DNA from: Bostrychus sinensis
Lineage: Eukaryota; Chordata; Actinopteri; Gobiiformes; Eleotridae
Direction of reading: 5' to 3'
Assembly: GCA_020698575.1 (NCBI GenBank)
Contig: CM036243.1
Location: forward strand, 35,986,141 to 36,050,140
Length of the DNA stretch: 64,000 bases
The notes under the pieces are model-generated. The model was not told the origin of the DNA, did not search any database, and worked only from the letters and a program-made list of their open reading frames with translations. This document shows, piece after piece, positions 45,110 to 57,224 of the stretch; the stretch's first letter is position 1, and the number at the start of each line of letters is the position of its first letter. The position numbers and the translations under genes are program-made.

Positions 45110-45545
45110 TCTTAGGGGCCCTTTAGACGACGATGCATTTGGCCGAAAAATGATTTGATTGTGGTTTGGCCTTTCGTTTACTCAAGGACAGGGTTTCCAT
45201 TTCCTGAATCTGCAATCCCTCTTTTGAAAACACTGGCAGAGGTGTTTTGGTCGGAGTCGCTCTGCTCTAGTGTTGCTGTGAAAACAGCGACTCACTGAAA
45301 ACGATGACGTCACATCCCCAATCTGAACTGTGATTGGTTGTCTGTCGGGGGCAGGTCAGCTGACCCACAGTCACAGACTACAGGGCTTTTCTGTCTCATA
45401 TGTTCATATTTAGTCAGTAACTGTCAGTAATATCTGTATCAGTTCTTACTTTGACTGAAGACTTCATGAGAATGGCTCCAGAAAACCACAAGATCCTAAG
45501 ATTTCCTCTGCTGTTTACACTCTGCGTGGTGAAGAGCACACACTA
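45110..45545 (-). mobile_element. DNA-transposon-like repeat, counterpart of 11735-12175
   Basis: The left end is ttaggggccctttagacgac-gatgcatttggcc. Inner matches (reverse complement of the first copy) include ccagaaaaccacaagatcct, cagtaatatctgtatcag and ctgctgtttacactctgcgtg. A further piece of the other end (gttgcatttttctggccagtgttgttgtg) occurs at about 46498-46527, so the element may be split by roughly 950 bp of other sequence. Confidence 0.65.
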
Positions 45546-47735
45546 AAAAATGTTGGGTTATTTCAAAAAATAATTTTCTAGTTTGACACTGTTGGGTCAG
45601 AGAAAGAAACAATACTATTATTTTGGGTTATTATTAGAAATAACAACAAATAACAACCAACTGGGTCAGGGTTCAGTCTGTCAGAGTCAAACTTTAACTG
45701 TCCTCAGCTCCAAAGGCGGGAGTTACCTCAGTCTGAGAGAAACCTCAAATGAAAGGTCTGTACACACATTTTTATCTAATTATTCTATCATTATTATTTA
45801 GTTTAATGCTTGCTGTGACTGAATGTACTGTCATTATTATTATTTTAATTTTAGTTTTGTCTCTGGTCTAAGTTGTAGCTTTTCTACTTTGTAGCCTGTA
45901 GCTTACCTAGCTTTTAGCCTGTAGCTTAGCTTGTAGTTTGTAGCTTACCTTGAGAAATGGATAGAAAGCTAACGTTACCCAAAAATGACACTTGAGTGTC
46001 AGCAAAAATATTGAACTTTTTCTAATAATTATTTTCAGAATGTTTGGGGTGAACTGTGGTGTAAAAAAAAAAGAAATAGTTCTACTAGCTTTAGCGTCAG
46101 TTACTTGGCTAACTGTTAACGAGCTAACTGCTACTTTTCAGTTTTAAAAATGCTGCTGTTGTTTCAGGTCGACTTTATCCTCTTCTTATGGACTTCTGAG
46201 CTGATATATCTGTAGCTTTGCAGGTAAGAATATATTTTATCTATTTTCCACAATAAAAAAAAAAAATTGCTTTTTTAATATTTGGCTTAAATGACAAACA
46301 TTTCATATTTGATTTTCCTACAGGTGCCTTAATAAAAATGCACTCAATCTGCCATCTGAGCTTTTACAAAATTTAAAGTACAAGTAAGTACAAACTGTGT
46401 ATTTAATGTTTTTATAGCCTTATGAAAAATGTGTGTCTCTGATAGAGAATGTACATATTTTAGCTGTAAATGTGACTCTTTTGCTCTGTTGAGGACTGTT
46501 GCATTTTTCTGGCCAGTGTTGTTGTGCAAACACCCTCAGTTCACCTCTGGAGATTGTTTTAGTCCTTGCCTTGTTACTAAGAGAACGTCCAATTACTGCC
46601 ATTCTAGTTCAATTATAACATTTTAAAAGTATCAATCAATATACTTAAAAAAAAAAAAGTTTAACACAATTTTTAGCCAACAGTCAGTGTTCTTTGTGAG
46701 GTTTTTATCGAAATCTATGGAGAAAAACATGACTTAGTCTTTTGAAGAGACGAAAGTTTTACAGATGGGGGTCCATGTGGGATTTTTAGAAGTTTAAGGG
46801 GGCCGCGACAGTCTTGACTTTGGGAATGGCTGAGTTAGAATAAGTTGGGTTCATTAGGGAAGCATTTATAAACATAGCAGCAGAAAGTCAGGCCTAAAGT
46901 TGTTAAAATGTCTGTATAAAATCCAACCAGAAAAAGTGAGACTAAATGTGTTACTAACCAAAATTTAATTCTACCTGTATTTGGCCTGTTGGCTAATGTT
47001 AATGTCAAGCTCTGATTAAAATGGTCTGTTGAGGACAATTCAACAAATTGTGGAGCCATTGTTCAATCCCAGGAGGGCAGCACTCACTGGACCACAAAAT
47101 TTAAACTTCTGTCTTTGTACTAATTAAAATGTCAGAGACCACTGAAGCTCCATTCGTGAGTGGGTTTAGGGGTGAGATATCCTTAAAGCATGCACATAAC
47201 TCTGTTACTGCCACACCACTGGCCTGAAATCACACAGCCTCATACTTGCACAACTTGTTTTCAACAGAAATCAGAGGTTGCAGAAATACATACATATGTA
47301 TTTATGCGTTTCATCAGTGTGGCCTGAGTCTGTGACTAATCTGTGTCCAAGTGTTTGATGAGCTCTGGCCGGAGGCAGTGGGCTGGACTCTGGCCTGGTG
47401 CATTGTGAGTCCAGAGAAAATAACATCAGAAAATAACTGTCTGATTAGAGCTGGTCCTCTCCATGGAGTCACTGATCGCATGGACACACGAGGTGAGTGT
47501 GACGTCTTCCTTTTATTCACAAAGAAGTCGACCAGGACTGAGCAGGACGGGCATAGTCTGTACACAGTTAAGTCATTGGTAAAAACTTTGGTTATTTGGA
47601 CAAAGTGGTGGAGCAAAATCTGTCTAAAGAATATGATTTTGGCAACAAGCGACCGACACTTTTTACTTTAAGTTTCCTTTTTAACAAAGCAGTGTTGTGT
47701 TTTCACTTTGCCATGTTTGAACATGTCCTCCTCAG
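45546..47735. other. Intron without recognised coding features
   Basis: This includes the displaced element end near 46498-46527 and an A-rich run near 46650. Several short ORFs have no domain signature. Nothing else was recognised. Confidence 0.5.
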
Positions 47736-47740
47736 AAGAG

Positions 47741-50700
47741 TGACGTGATGTTACTGTGATGGGATGTTACTGTGACGTGATGTTACTGTGATGGAATGTT
47801 ACTGTGACATGATGTTACTGTGATGGGATGTTACTGTGATGTGATGTTACTGTGATGGGATGTTACTTTGACATGATGTTACTGTGACGTGATGTTACTG
47901 TGATGGGATGTTACTGTGACGGGATGTTACTGTGACGGGATGTTACTTTGACATGATGTTACTGTGACGGGATGTTACTGTGACGGGATATTACTATGAC
48001 GGGATGTTACTGTGACGTGATGTTACTGTGACATGATGTTACTGTGACGTGATGTTACTGTGACGGGATATTACTATGACGGGATGTTACTGTGACGTGA
48101 TGTTACTGTGACGGGGAGTTACGGTGACGTGATGTTACTGTGACGTGATGTTACTGTGACTGGATGTTACTGTGATGGGATGTTACTGTGACTGGATGTT
48201 ACTGTGACGGGATGTTACTGTGACGGGATGTTACTGTGATGTGATGTTACTGTGACTGGATGTTACTGTGACGGGATGTTACTGTGACGGGATGTTACTG
48301 TGATGTGATGTTACTGTGATGGGATGTTACTGTGACGGGATGTTACTGTGACAGGATGTTACTGTGACAGGATGTTACTGTGACATGATGTTACTGTGAC
48401 GGGATGTTACTGTGACGGGATGTTACTGTGACGGGATGTTACTGTGACGTGATGTTACTGTGATGTGATGTTACTGTGACGGGATGTTACTGTGACGTGA
48501 TGTTACTTTGACATGATGTTACTGTGACGGAATGTTACTGTGACGGGATGTTACTGTGACGTGATGTTACTGTGACGGGATGTTACTGTGACGTGATGTT
48601 ACTTTGACATGATGTTACTGTGACGGAATGTTACTGTTTCGGGATGTTACTTTGACTTGATGTTACTGTGACGTGATGTTACTGTAACGGGATGTTACTT
48701 TGACATGATGTTACTGTGACGGGATGTTACTGTGACGTGATGTTACTGTGACGTGATGTTACTGTGACGGGATGTTACTGTGACGTGATGTTACTGTGAC
48801 GGGATGTTACTGTGACGGGATGTTACTGTGACGTGATGTTACTGTTTCGGGATGTTACTTTGACTTGATGTTACGGTGACGTGATGTTACTGTGACGTGA
48901 TGTTACTGTGACTGGATGTTACTGTGATGGGATGTTACTGTGACTGGATGTTACTGTGACGGGATGTTACTGTGACGGGATGTTACTGTGATGTGATGTT
49001 ACTGTGACTGGATGTTACTGTGACGGGATGTTACTGTGACGGGATGTTACTGTGATGTGATGTTACTGTGATGGGATGTTACTGTGACGGGATGTTACTG
49101 TGACAGGATGTTACTGTGACAGGATGTTACTGTGACATGATGTTACTGTGACGGGATGTTACTGTGACGGGATGTTACTGTGACGGGATGTTACTGTGAC
49201 GTGATGTTACTGTGATGTGATGTTACTGTGACGGGATGTTACTGTGACGTGATGTTACTTTGACATGATGTTACTGTGACGGAATGTTACTGTGACGGGA
49301 TGTTACTGTGACGTGATGTTACTGTGACGGGATGTTACTGTGACGTGATGTTACTTTGACATGATGTTACTGTGACGGAATGTTACTGTTTCGGGATGTT
49401 ACTTTGACTTGATGTTACTGTGACGTGATGTTACTGTAACGGGATGTTACTTTGACATGATGTTACTGTGACGGGATGTTACTGTGACGTGATGTTACTG
49501 TGACGTGATGTTACTGTGACGGGATGTTACTGTGACGTGATGTTACTGTGACGTGATGTTACTGTGACGGGATGTTACTGTGACATGATGTTACTGTGAC
49601 ATGATGTTACTGTGACGTGATGTTACTGTGACGGGATGTTACTGTGACGGGATGTTACTGTGACGTGATGTTACTGTTTCGGGATGTTACTTTGACTTGA
49701 TGTTACTGTGACGGGATGTTACTGTAACGGGATGTTACTTTGACATGATGTTACTGTGACGGGATGTTACTGTGACATGATGTTACTGTGACGTGATGTT
49801 ACTGTGACGTGATGTTACTGTGACGGGATGTTACTGTGACGTGATGTTACTTTGACATGATGTTACTGTGACGGGATGTTACTGTGACGTGATGTTACTG
49901 TGACGTGATGTTACTGTGATGTTACTGTGACATGATGTTACTGTGACATGATGTTACTGTGACGTGATGTTACTGTGACGTGATGTTACTGTGACGTGAT
50001 GTTACTGTGACGGGATGTTACTGTGACGTGATGTTACTTTGACATGATGTTACTGTGACGGAATGTTACTGTGACGGGATGTTACTGTGACGTGATGTTA
50101 CTGTGACGGGATGTTACTGTGACGTGATGTTACTTTGACATGATGTTACTGTGACGGAATGTTACTGTGACGGGATGTTACTGTGACGTGATGTTACTGT
50201 GACGTGATGTTACTGTGACGTGATGTTACTGTGACGTGATGTTACTTTGACATGATGTTACTGTGACGGAATGTTACTGTGACGGGATGTTACTGTGACG
50301 TGATGTTACTGTGACATGATGTTACTGTGACGTGATGTTACTGTGACGTGATGTTACTGTGACGGGATATTACTATGACGGGATGTTACTGTGACGTGAT
50401 GTTACTGTGACGGGATGTTACGGTGACGTGATGTTACTGTGACGGGATGTTACTGTGACAGGATGTTACTGTGACAGGATGTTACTGTGACGGGATGTTA
50501 CTGTGACGGGATGTTACTGTGACGGGATGTTACTGTTTCGGGATGTTACTTTGACATGATGTTACTGTGACGGGATGTTACTGTAACGGGATGTTACTGT
50601 GACGGGATGTTACTGTGACGTGATGTTACTTTGACATGATGTTACTGTGACGGGATGTTACTGTGACGTGATGTTACTGTGACGTGATGTTACTGTGATG

Positions 50701-51113
50701 TTACTGTGACATGATGTTACTGTGACATGATGTTACTGTGACGTGATGTTACTGTGACGGGATGTTACTTTGACATGATGTTACTGTGACGTGATGTTAC
50801 TGTGACGTGATGTTACTGTGACGTGATGTTACTGTGACGTGATGTTACTTTGACGTGATGTTACTGTGACGTGATGTTACTGTGACGTGATGCTACTGTG
50901 ACGTGATGTTACTGTGACGTGATGTTACTGTGACGTGATGTTACTTTGACATGATGTTACTGTGACGGAATGTTACTGTGACGGGATGTTACTGTGACGT
51001 GATGTTACTGTGACATGATGTTACTGTGACATGATGTTACTGTGACATGATGTTACTGTGACGTGATGTTACTGTGACGGGATGTTACTGTGATGGGATG
51101 TTATTGTGACGTG
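47741..51113 (+). repeat. 3.4-kb minisatellite of a 16-bp unit (GATGTTACTGTGACGK)
   Basis: About 210 tandem units of gatgttactgtgacg(g/t), nearly uniform in length, with a limited set of variants (gacat, gatgg, gactg, tttcg, ttgac). Sixteen is not a multiple of three, and TGA stops recur in the frames, so no ORF spans it. Variant order shows a higher-order duplication: the block from 48121 repeats from 48873, an offset of 752 bp or 47 units. A few units are shortened, for example near 49917 and 50697. It lies in the 25-kb cacna1i intron, 2.1 kb upstream in plus-strand terms of the IS5 exon. Confidence 0.96.
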
Positions 51114-51199
51114 TCCTGTCAGCTGATTTAAACAGGTTTTGGTGCTGTCTGCCAACCTGGAGCTCTAGGACAACAGTGCCATCTGCAATCCAACTTTCG

Positions 51200-51320
51200 G
51201 ACAGAATCCCAGGTATGAGACAGCAAAAAGGCCCCCTCGTCCCAATTCACGTCCTGTGGACACATTTCTGTATTTCTATTGCCACATTAAAGCGACTATA
51301 TAATGCTTTTATTCTTTTCT
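51200..51320. repeat. Short dispersed repeat, first copy
   Basis: gcaaaaaggccccctcgtcc ... cacgtcctgtggacac ... tttctgtatttctattgcc matches 51825-51878 joined to 52743-52775 (aaaaaggccccctcgtcctgg, cacgtttctggatttcaattgcc). The two copies flank dispersed repeat R copy 3 on either side. Confidence 0.7.
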
Positions 51321-51374
51321 CTTTTTTTTTACAATCTTTTTTACAAAAACATTATGTGACTACAACAAAATATT

Positions 51375-51790
51375 TTTAATAAGTACTCTACTGGTGCCAT
51401 AAAGAAACAGGTGAAAAGACCAGCAGAGGGCAGCAGAGTGTTGCTGTCTTTTGAACATAATTTTAAGAATAAAAAAATGTCCCTTCCTTAAACTTTTTGA
51501 ATGATGTCATTTTACTCCAAAATGAAAAAATGTCTGAGGAATCAGTGGAAACAGAGCTGTGTGCTGTTTTTTGGGATAAATGAATGAGAGCAGACTGGAT
51601 GTAGAGGGCTTGTTGATTGGTCAGTGCTTCCTGGAGTGGACTGGAGATCTTGGAATCGAGCGTTCTGAGGCCTCAGAACAGCTGTGCCATAGAGAATATA
51701 AGATTACTAAAAAGGCAGTCAAAGAAAAAAACACAGCTCCAGGTCTGTTTTTGATGAGGGAACAACATTGTAACATGGGAGAAAGCTCAG
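51375..51790 (-). mobile_element. Dispersed repeat R, copy 3 (reversed)
   Basis: On the plus strand this reads taaagaaacaggtgaaaaga, ccagcagagggcagcagagtg, aatgaatgagagcagactgg, cagtgcttcctggagtgg and tttttgatgagggaacaaca, all complements of copies 1 and 2. Unlike those it is not flanked by 12-bp arrays. The 142-codon frame across it (51580-52005) is a chance ORF through repeat sequence. Confidence 0.82.
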
Positions 51791-51878
51791 AAAAGTCGAT
51801 TTTGCAGAATATGTCCGGTTTTGGCGGGATGGCAAAAAAGGCCCCCTCGTCCTGGTTTACTGTCCCGTGGTCACGTTT

Positions 51879-52742
51879 TTTTCTTTTTTTTAAATATGTT
51901 TTTATTTTCAATAATAACAAGAACATTGTTGCCGATACAATGCCAAGACCCATATTCTGTGGAGTGTGTCTCCATGGCATTGGTGTAAGAAATTGGCTTC
52001 CTTAATTTTATTGCTTGTGAATGGAAAATGTATTCTTTCACATATGTTTAACCAAGTGTTTTCTTCGAGGGTTGTCCCCAACTCCTTCTCCCATGTCTTT
52101 GCTAATATTTGGAAAGATGATTGAGCTCCTTTAGATCAAATATTATAAAATTCACTGATCTTACCCTTAATTGTATCTGAGGTTATTAACCAATCCTCTA
52201 TTTCTGACAATTCAGTCCGCAACTTGTTTGCTATTATAAGTGAATTAACAACACTCCAAATTTTTAAGTATTTTAAAAAGTCTTTGTTAGGAATATCATA
52301 TTCTGATCTTAAATCAATAAATGATTTTAGTTACATGTTTAGATTAAATAAATCTTTAAATTGCTTTATACCAGAGTTTGCCCATTCACTTATATTGATC
52401 AGTGTTGGGTGAATTTTCATATCTGGGTTTAAATTGTTGGGGAAATAAATAGAAATACACAAAGTAATGCCGCATTTTTTCCTGCACTCTTTCTAAGTTT
52501 GCAGGGTGTTAAAGACTGAAAGATTTTTGTATGTTTTTTATCTTTTCAAAATAATTTATAAATATAAAGGAGGCTAGAAACAGAGGTTCAAACATTTGAG
52601 CTTCTAATTGTACCCATTGAGACTCCTGTCTCCCTATTACCCATGATGCCAAATTTCGTAACTGAGCAGCCCAAAAGTAGAAGTTAGAGAGATCTAGACC
52701 TCCCATAGATTCGAGCTTCATTAAAGTCATTAGGCTAATCCT
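51879..52742 (-). pseudogene. L1-type LINE ORF2 C-terminal fragment, 5'-truncated, with target duplication
   Basis: The minus strand encodes MKLESMGGLDLSNFYFWAAQ, RNLASWV and WVQLEAQMFEPLF. This is the C-terminal L1/Tx1-type ORF2 signature (MGGL.LPN...YYWA). Its 3' end, at low coordinates, adjoins a T-rich stretch consistent with a poly-A tail. It is flanked by an 11-bp duplication tggtcacgttt (51868-51878 and 52743-52753). It lies in the same orientation as cacna1i. Confidence 0.85.
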
Positions 52743-52754
52743 TGGTCACGTTTC

Positions 52755-53236
52755 TGGATTTCAATTGCCTCCTTGATCCAACAACGATGCTTGTTATAGG
52801 ATTTTAAAAGTGCCCACATGAGCAGTTGAAACATATAAATTTATGGAAATACAACACTGGTCTGTGTTAATCAAAGTAAACTTTTGTGGAAGTCCAAATT
52901 AACCTTTTTGGAGCTTACTTAGACTAAGCAGGAGTTGACATTTTCCCAGAATAGGATATTTTTTTCTGCCGCAATTGATTCAAAGCTTATATTGTATTCT
53001 TTTCCCTTTAAAACAGTTTATTCTGCGTGTGTTTAACTAAAAGAGCAGTAAGAGTTTCTGTATCAGATGAATTTAGGCTTGAGATTGGTCAAACTTTCTG
53101 TCCATCATCACTAAAGACTTGATGCGACGAAGCCAGACTTTTGAGACTTTTAGTTGTCTCACTGAAAAACCTGACGATCTAAAGTATGTAAACACTTTTC
53201 CGATGTGACTGTACAGACCAGCACAGAGGGACTCAC
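52755..53236. other. Intron downstream of IS5 exon
   Basis: This is unassigned intronic sequence ending at the donor of the IS5 exon. I see no further features. Confidence 0.5.
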
Positions 53237-53396
53237 AGGGTGAAGTTCTCCTCGGGATAGCAGCGGTTCCTCAGGAGCCCCGCCCACAGCTGAACTCCGA
53301 TGATCCCGAAGATGAAGAAGACGAAGAAACAGAGGAGCAGGACGTTCCCCAGCATGGGCAGAGTGTCCAGCAGCAGGTTCACCAGGATACGCATGC
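53237..53396 (-). CDS. cacna1i: cacna1i exon: domain I S5
   Basis: This 160-bp exon has 2 bases completing a codon (GC), 52 codons and 2 trailing bases (CT). The acceptor is tttgtatttgcag and the donor gtgagt. It encodes MRILVNLLLDTLPML and then a hydrophobic helix (LLLCFFVFFIFGIIG), followed by VQLWAGLLRNRCYPEENFT. This is the IS5 segment and the start of the extracellular loop, nearly identical to the remembered Cav3 consensus. The exon before it (IS4) is not in the window, so the upstream intron is at least 10.6 kb. The downstream intron is 25.1 kb. The trailing CT joins the C of the next exon to make Leu. Confidence 0.95.
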
Positions 53397-53399
53397 CTG

Positions 53400-54575
53400 C
53401 AAATACAAATACACAGGAATATAAGACTCAAGTTTAACAACAGGCGGCAATGTTGTTGTCATCAGCTACATTATACTTAAACAAACACATATCTTACAGC
53501 ATAAAAACATAAAACACAGGAAAGAGCAAAGACCAGGACCATAACAATTATACAAACAAAAATACAAGCTCCAGTCTCTCACAAAGGTGTTTGATTCTCG
53601 TGCACAGAGTGGTTCTAGAGTAAATAACCCAGAATTCATATGTTTCAGGCAGATCACACAGAAATTATAACATAAAAAGTATACTGTAATAGTATAGATA
53701 ATTTTTCTCTTTTAAAACCTTTTTAGACTTAACACTAGGGGTGTGATACTGCAAAATAGCTTTTTACTGATCCAATATCAAATAAGTACCAGGTCAATAT
53801 CACAGACACTGATACTGATACTTTATACAAGCAGCTTATGTGCTTTCATATAGGGACAAGCAGCGTGTCACTGTGTTAAATATGAATACATTTTCTGATC
53901 GCTAAATGAGTTTGTGATTGTTGCTTTTCACTGTTAAGGGCATGTTAAAGCCCAGATCTGAAGCAAAGTTAGAAAAAAAAAAAAAAAAAAAGATAACAAC
54001 ATAAACCATAACCATAAGGGCTTGATATTTACTTGTTTGCTAACTAGCCACCGTGGCTTGTCTTTGTTGCTAGGCAATGCGCTGTAATATAGGTGAGTAG
54101 GTAGAGCTGCAGCGCATGTGAAGGGAAACTACAGCCTGCCTCAGCGTCAAGGGTTTGAGTCTGGACTCAGACACTTTGCTGAATGTCTCTACCTTCTTTC
54201 TTCCCTATGATTTCCTGTCACTACTCCACTGTATACTGTCTAATTTAGCCTGAAAATGGCTAAACATATATTTATATTATATTTATATTATATTATATTA
54301 TTATATATATATTACCAGCCACAGTTTAATTAGTTTCTGTGTATATTTTATGCTTAAAGAAATGTAAAATTAGGTTTTATGTATGGACAGGGATTAATCA
54401 GATATTAGGGAACGGAATGGTATTTTACCCATGACACAAGTCGCCCAAAATGCTTAACACAGAAGGGAAGGGGTATTTCAATCACTCCATAGTCGGTGGT
54501 GGTAAGTTATGTTTTGAAGCCACAGTTTCCCCTGGGGGAGACTGACAGAAGCGCAGCTGCACACATCTGCGCCAA
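53400..54575. other. Intron upstream of IS5 exon
   Basis: About 53735-53860 (aacactaggggtgtgatact ... cactgatactgatactttat) resembles one end of a hAT-type element whose other end was not found. An A19-20 run lies near 53970 and an AT-rich tract at 54268-54312. No coding exon for IS4 was found here. Confidence 0.45.
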
Positions 54576-54880
54576 CGGACCCACCAACCACCACCAACCA
54601 CCACCAACCACCACCAACCACCACCAACCACCACCAACCACCACCAACCACCACCAACAACCACCACCAACCACCACCAACCACCACCAACCACCACCAA
54701 CAACCACCAACCACCACCAACCACCACCAACCACCACCAACCACCACCACCAACCACCACCACCACCAACCACCACCACCAACCACCACCACCACCACCA
54801 ACCACCACCACCAACCACCACCACCACCAACCACCACCACCCACCACCACCACCAACCACCAACCACCACCACCCACCCG
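54576..54880 (+). repeat. Minisatellite of CCAACCACCA units
   Basis: About 305 bp start as regular 10-bp units (accaccaacc) and become irregular CCA/CCAA mixtures after about 54740. The complementary strand, which is the gene-sense strand, is purely G/T (ggttggtggt). All frames stay open across it, giving spurious 118-139-codon ORFs. It directly abuts the repeat tail that begins near 54885. Confidence 0.95.
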
Positions 54881-54884
54881 TAGC

Positions 54885-55100
54885 TGTTTTTTTTTTAGGA
54901 GTTTTTCCTTACTGAGAAGGAGGGTCTAAGGACAGGAGTGTCCTGGGTCTGTTTAGTTTAGTGTGGTTATTGTTTGTGTTGATTGTGTGTTAAGTCTGAT
55001 TGTGTGTTTATGTTTGATCAACTGTTTGTGAAGCCCTTTGAGGTAACTGTTGTTGTGATACTGGGCTGTACAAATAAAACTGAATTGAATTGAATTTTAA
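54885..55100 (+). mobile_element. Dispersed teleost repeat tail, second copy
   Basis: tttttaggagtttttcctta, gaaggagggtctaaggacag, tgtttgtgaagccctttgag and ending tacaaataaaactgaattga. It matches 4765-4970 at about 95 percent. Only the 3' part is present; the upstream side is replaced by the CCAACCACCA minisatellite. Confidence 0.8.
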
Positions 55101-55104
55101 AGAT

Positions 55105-56840
55105 ATCTTTTAAAACATTATTTTTGTTTAAATGTATATTTTTCTTTCTTTAATTATGATGAATTACTATGTACTGCAGGTATGGAAGGTACACTCAAAC
55201 AACAGAAATTCAGACACAGGTGTATGAAACCCAGGGAGTATTTGTGTTACAGCCAAAATGAAAATCTAACTGTATTTGTTTGTCTGGAGAGTGTTAATGT
55301 CAAGCCCTGAACACAACATCTGCACAAAATGATGAATTTGGAAAATGGACGTACAAAAGAAACTGGAATAAAATAATTAATCCCATCACATTTATATCAA
55401 TCCGAAGCTGATATGTTGGTATTGTTGATTTTTGGATTTTTTAATTTTTTTTTTTACTACCAACTACTACTAGTACTAACACGGATACCATTTTCAATAA
55501 TACTTCAAGTCCTACTACTAGACCTACAACTTTGAAATCTAACAATATTTAAATCGTTACAACTTGTTATAAAGTGTTTTTCGCTGCAGATTAATCTAAT
55601 TTGTTCTGCAGAGGTTTTGTCTAAAAAGCTGTAAAAAAAAACCCCAAAACAAACAAAAACAAAACGTGTAAATGGTGTGCGTAAACAAATATTATCTCAC
55701 CATATTCACGTGAGTATAGATAGATATTTGCATGTATTTAATGAGCTGTCGACTATTACTTTCATATCCCAGTACTACAAAGCAGCCCACATTCTTACAT
55801 TTATGGTTGTTTATTTTTTTGCATTCATAAACAAACACAGCACACCTCGGGAAGCCTGCTCAGAACAATCCCCCTCCTGTCTCTCCCGCTCTCTTCATCG
55901 CACTCGCCTCTCCACATAAGCCTCTGTATTGTCATAATGAGCTAATCAATGGCTAATCTCTGCACTAATTGTGATCCCACGGCCCATTAGTTGGCTGTGA
56001 TCTCCGTCAGACTCAAAAACCAGGGTTAAGCTCTGTGTTGGTACAGATTTGAGCAGAACAAACGAAGCTAAATGCGCAGGAAGAGGAGATTATGGCAGTG
56101 GTCAAACTGAATGATGAAATGATTAATAACGGTTTGGTCGAACAGGGGAAGAAACGTGTTTTTGTGGGTTTTTTCACTTTGATGGAGAGTCTTCAGAGGG
56201 GCAAAGTGACTAGAGATTTTTAGTATTTTGCTTAATCCTCTGGGCACCTTAAAAATTTAACTTGTTAACTTAGGGACCTGTTTGGGACCTCTCATAAATC
56301 TCACTATAAAAGTGTCAAATCTTAATTTTTTTTTTCACTTTTTTCACATCAAATTTCCTCTACCACTTCAGACCTAACCATAGATATAAAGTTTATTATA
56401 ATTTTTTTTAATGTTTTTACAGCCTTTTTGTCATAAAAAAACTCACCTTTTTTAGATGACGAAAAATGAGTTGCAGAGTGCATCACTTGGGGTAAAGTTA
56501 TTAGAGCCTTAACTAAGTCAATAATTAATTACAACATTGGGTTTGATGCATTTTTGTTTTTGAAGCAAAGACAGGTTTTTGTAAAAACTTACACTCGTTA
56601 CCTTAAGTACGTGTTTGGGCCCATTGACTTCTGTTATAACGACATATTTCTGACATACTGTAATCCTGACATATTATAATACTTTTTTTTTTTCATGGAA
56701 ACCTAATAAATCTAAGCCTTTACCTTCAAAATAAAGGGAAATTAGGTTTTTGGTCAGATTGACCCCATAAACAACCACCAGGGGCAGCAGAGCTTTATTT
56801 TATACATTTTCAATGGAATTCTGTTGTTCTACCTTGAAAA
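55105..56840. other. Intron without recognised coding features
   Basis: This is AT-rich intronic sequence. About 55250-55330 loosely resembles 46960-47010 (ctgtatttg...gttaatgtcaagc). No ORF with domain character was seen. Confidence 0.5.
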
Positions 56841-56844
56841 ATTG

Positions 56845-57222
56845 TGCTGGGTGGGAGAGTGGACTCTGTAGGAACGTTGGTGGATAATGAGGAACATGTT
56901 GCAGGCCATCCTCCACAATAAAAAACACCCTCTACATGAGACGTTGGCCTCTCAGAGAAGCAGTCGCAGTGAGAGGCTCCTCTCACTGCGCTGCAGGACT
57001 GAAAGGTTCAGAAGATCATTTATTCCGGCGGCCATAAGACTTTACAATAGATCTTGTTGAAGGTGCACTTTAGTACTATTGCTAGTAACTTTTTAATTTA
57101 TTTATTTATTATGTTTTTATTATTGCCTCACTGAGTATGGTTTTATTATGTGTGTTTGTGTATGTTACCGGACACCTGAATTTCTCCTGATGGGGATGAA
57201 TAAAGTATCTATCTAAAATGCA
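56845..57222 (+). pseudogene. LINE 3' end (L2/Rex-like style)
   Basis: Frame around 56990-57060 reads RTERFRRSFIPAAIRLYNRS, the typical C-terminus of L2/CR1/Rex-like ORF2. The tail ends gatggggatgaataaagtatctatctaa, the typical short-repeat terminus. The reverse transcriptase catalytic part is absent. It has the opposite orientation to cacna1i. Confidence 0.8.
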
Positions 57223-57224
57223 TG

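Larger units (their letters stand above)
131..53396 (-). other. cacna1i: Partial gene: T-type calcium channel alpha-1I (Cav3.3), six internal exons
   Basis: Six exons on the minus strand form one continuous reading frame. They cover domain I from S5 through S6, the I-II linker, and domain II S1 to the start of S3. Cav3 channels are plasma-membrane voltage-gated calcium channels that open near rest and shape burst firing. The Cav3.3 assignment rests on the stretches MYYVMDAHSFYN, EPGDCYEE and LEICNIVFTSMF, which look closer to remembered CACNA1I than to CACNA1G or CACNA1H; a search would settle the paralogue. Exon phases agree at every junction: 2, 0, 0, 1, 0. N-terminal exons lie beyond 64000 and downstream exons before position 1, so no promoter, start codon or 3' UTR is visible. 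Whether this is the a or b teleost duplicate cannot be told here. Confidence 0.93.

Noticed and set aside
47741..51113. CRISPR-like repeat array
   Set aside because: Tandem 16-bp units without spacers in a vertebrate intron; it is a minisatellite.
51580..52005. 141-codon plus-strand ORF
   Set aside because: Runs through dispersed repeat R, another repeat and an L1 fragment, so it is a chance frame.
54478..54915. Four long ORFs rich in Gly/Trp/Val or Thr/Asn/His/Pro
   Set aside because: Produced by the CCAACCACCA minisatellite being open in all frames. No coding evidence.
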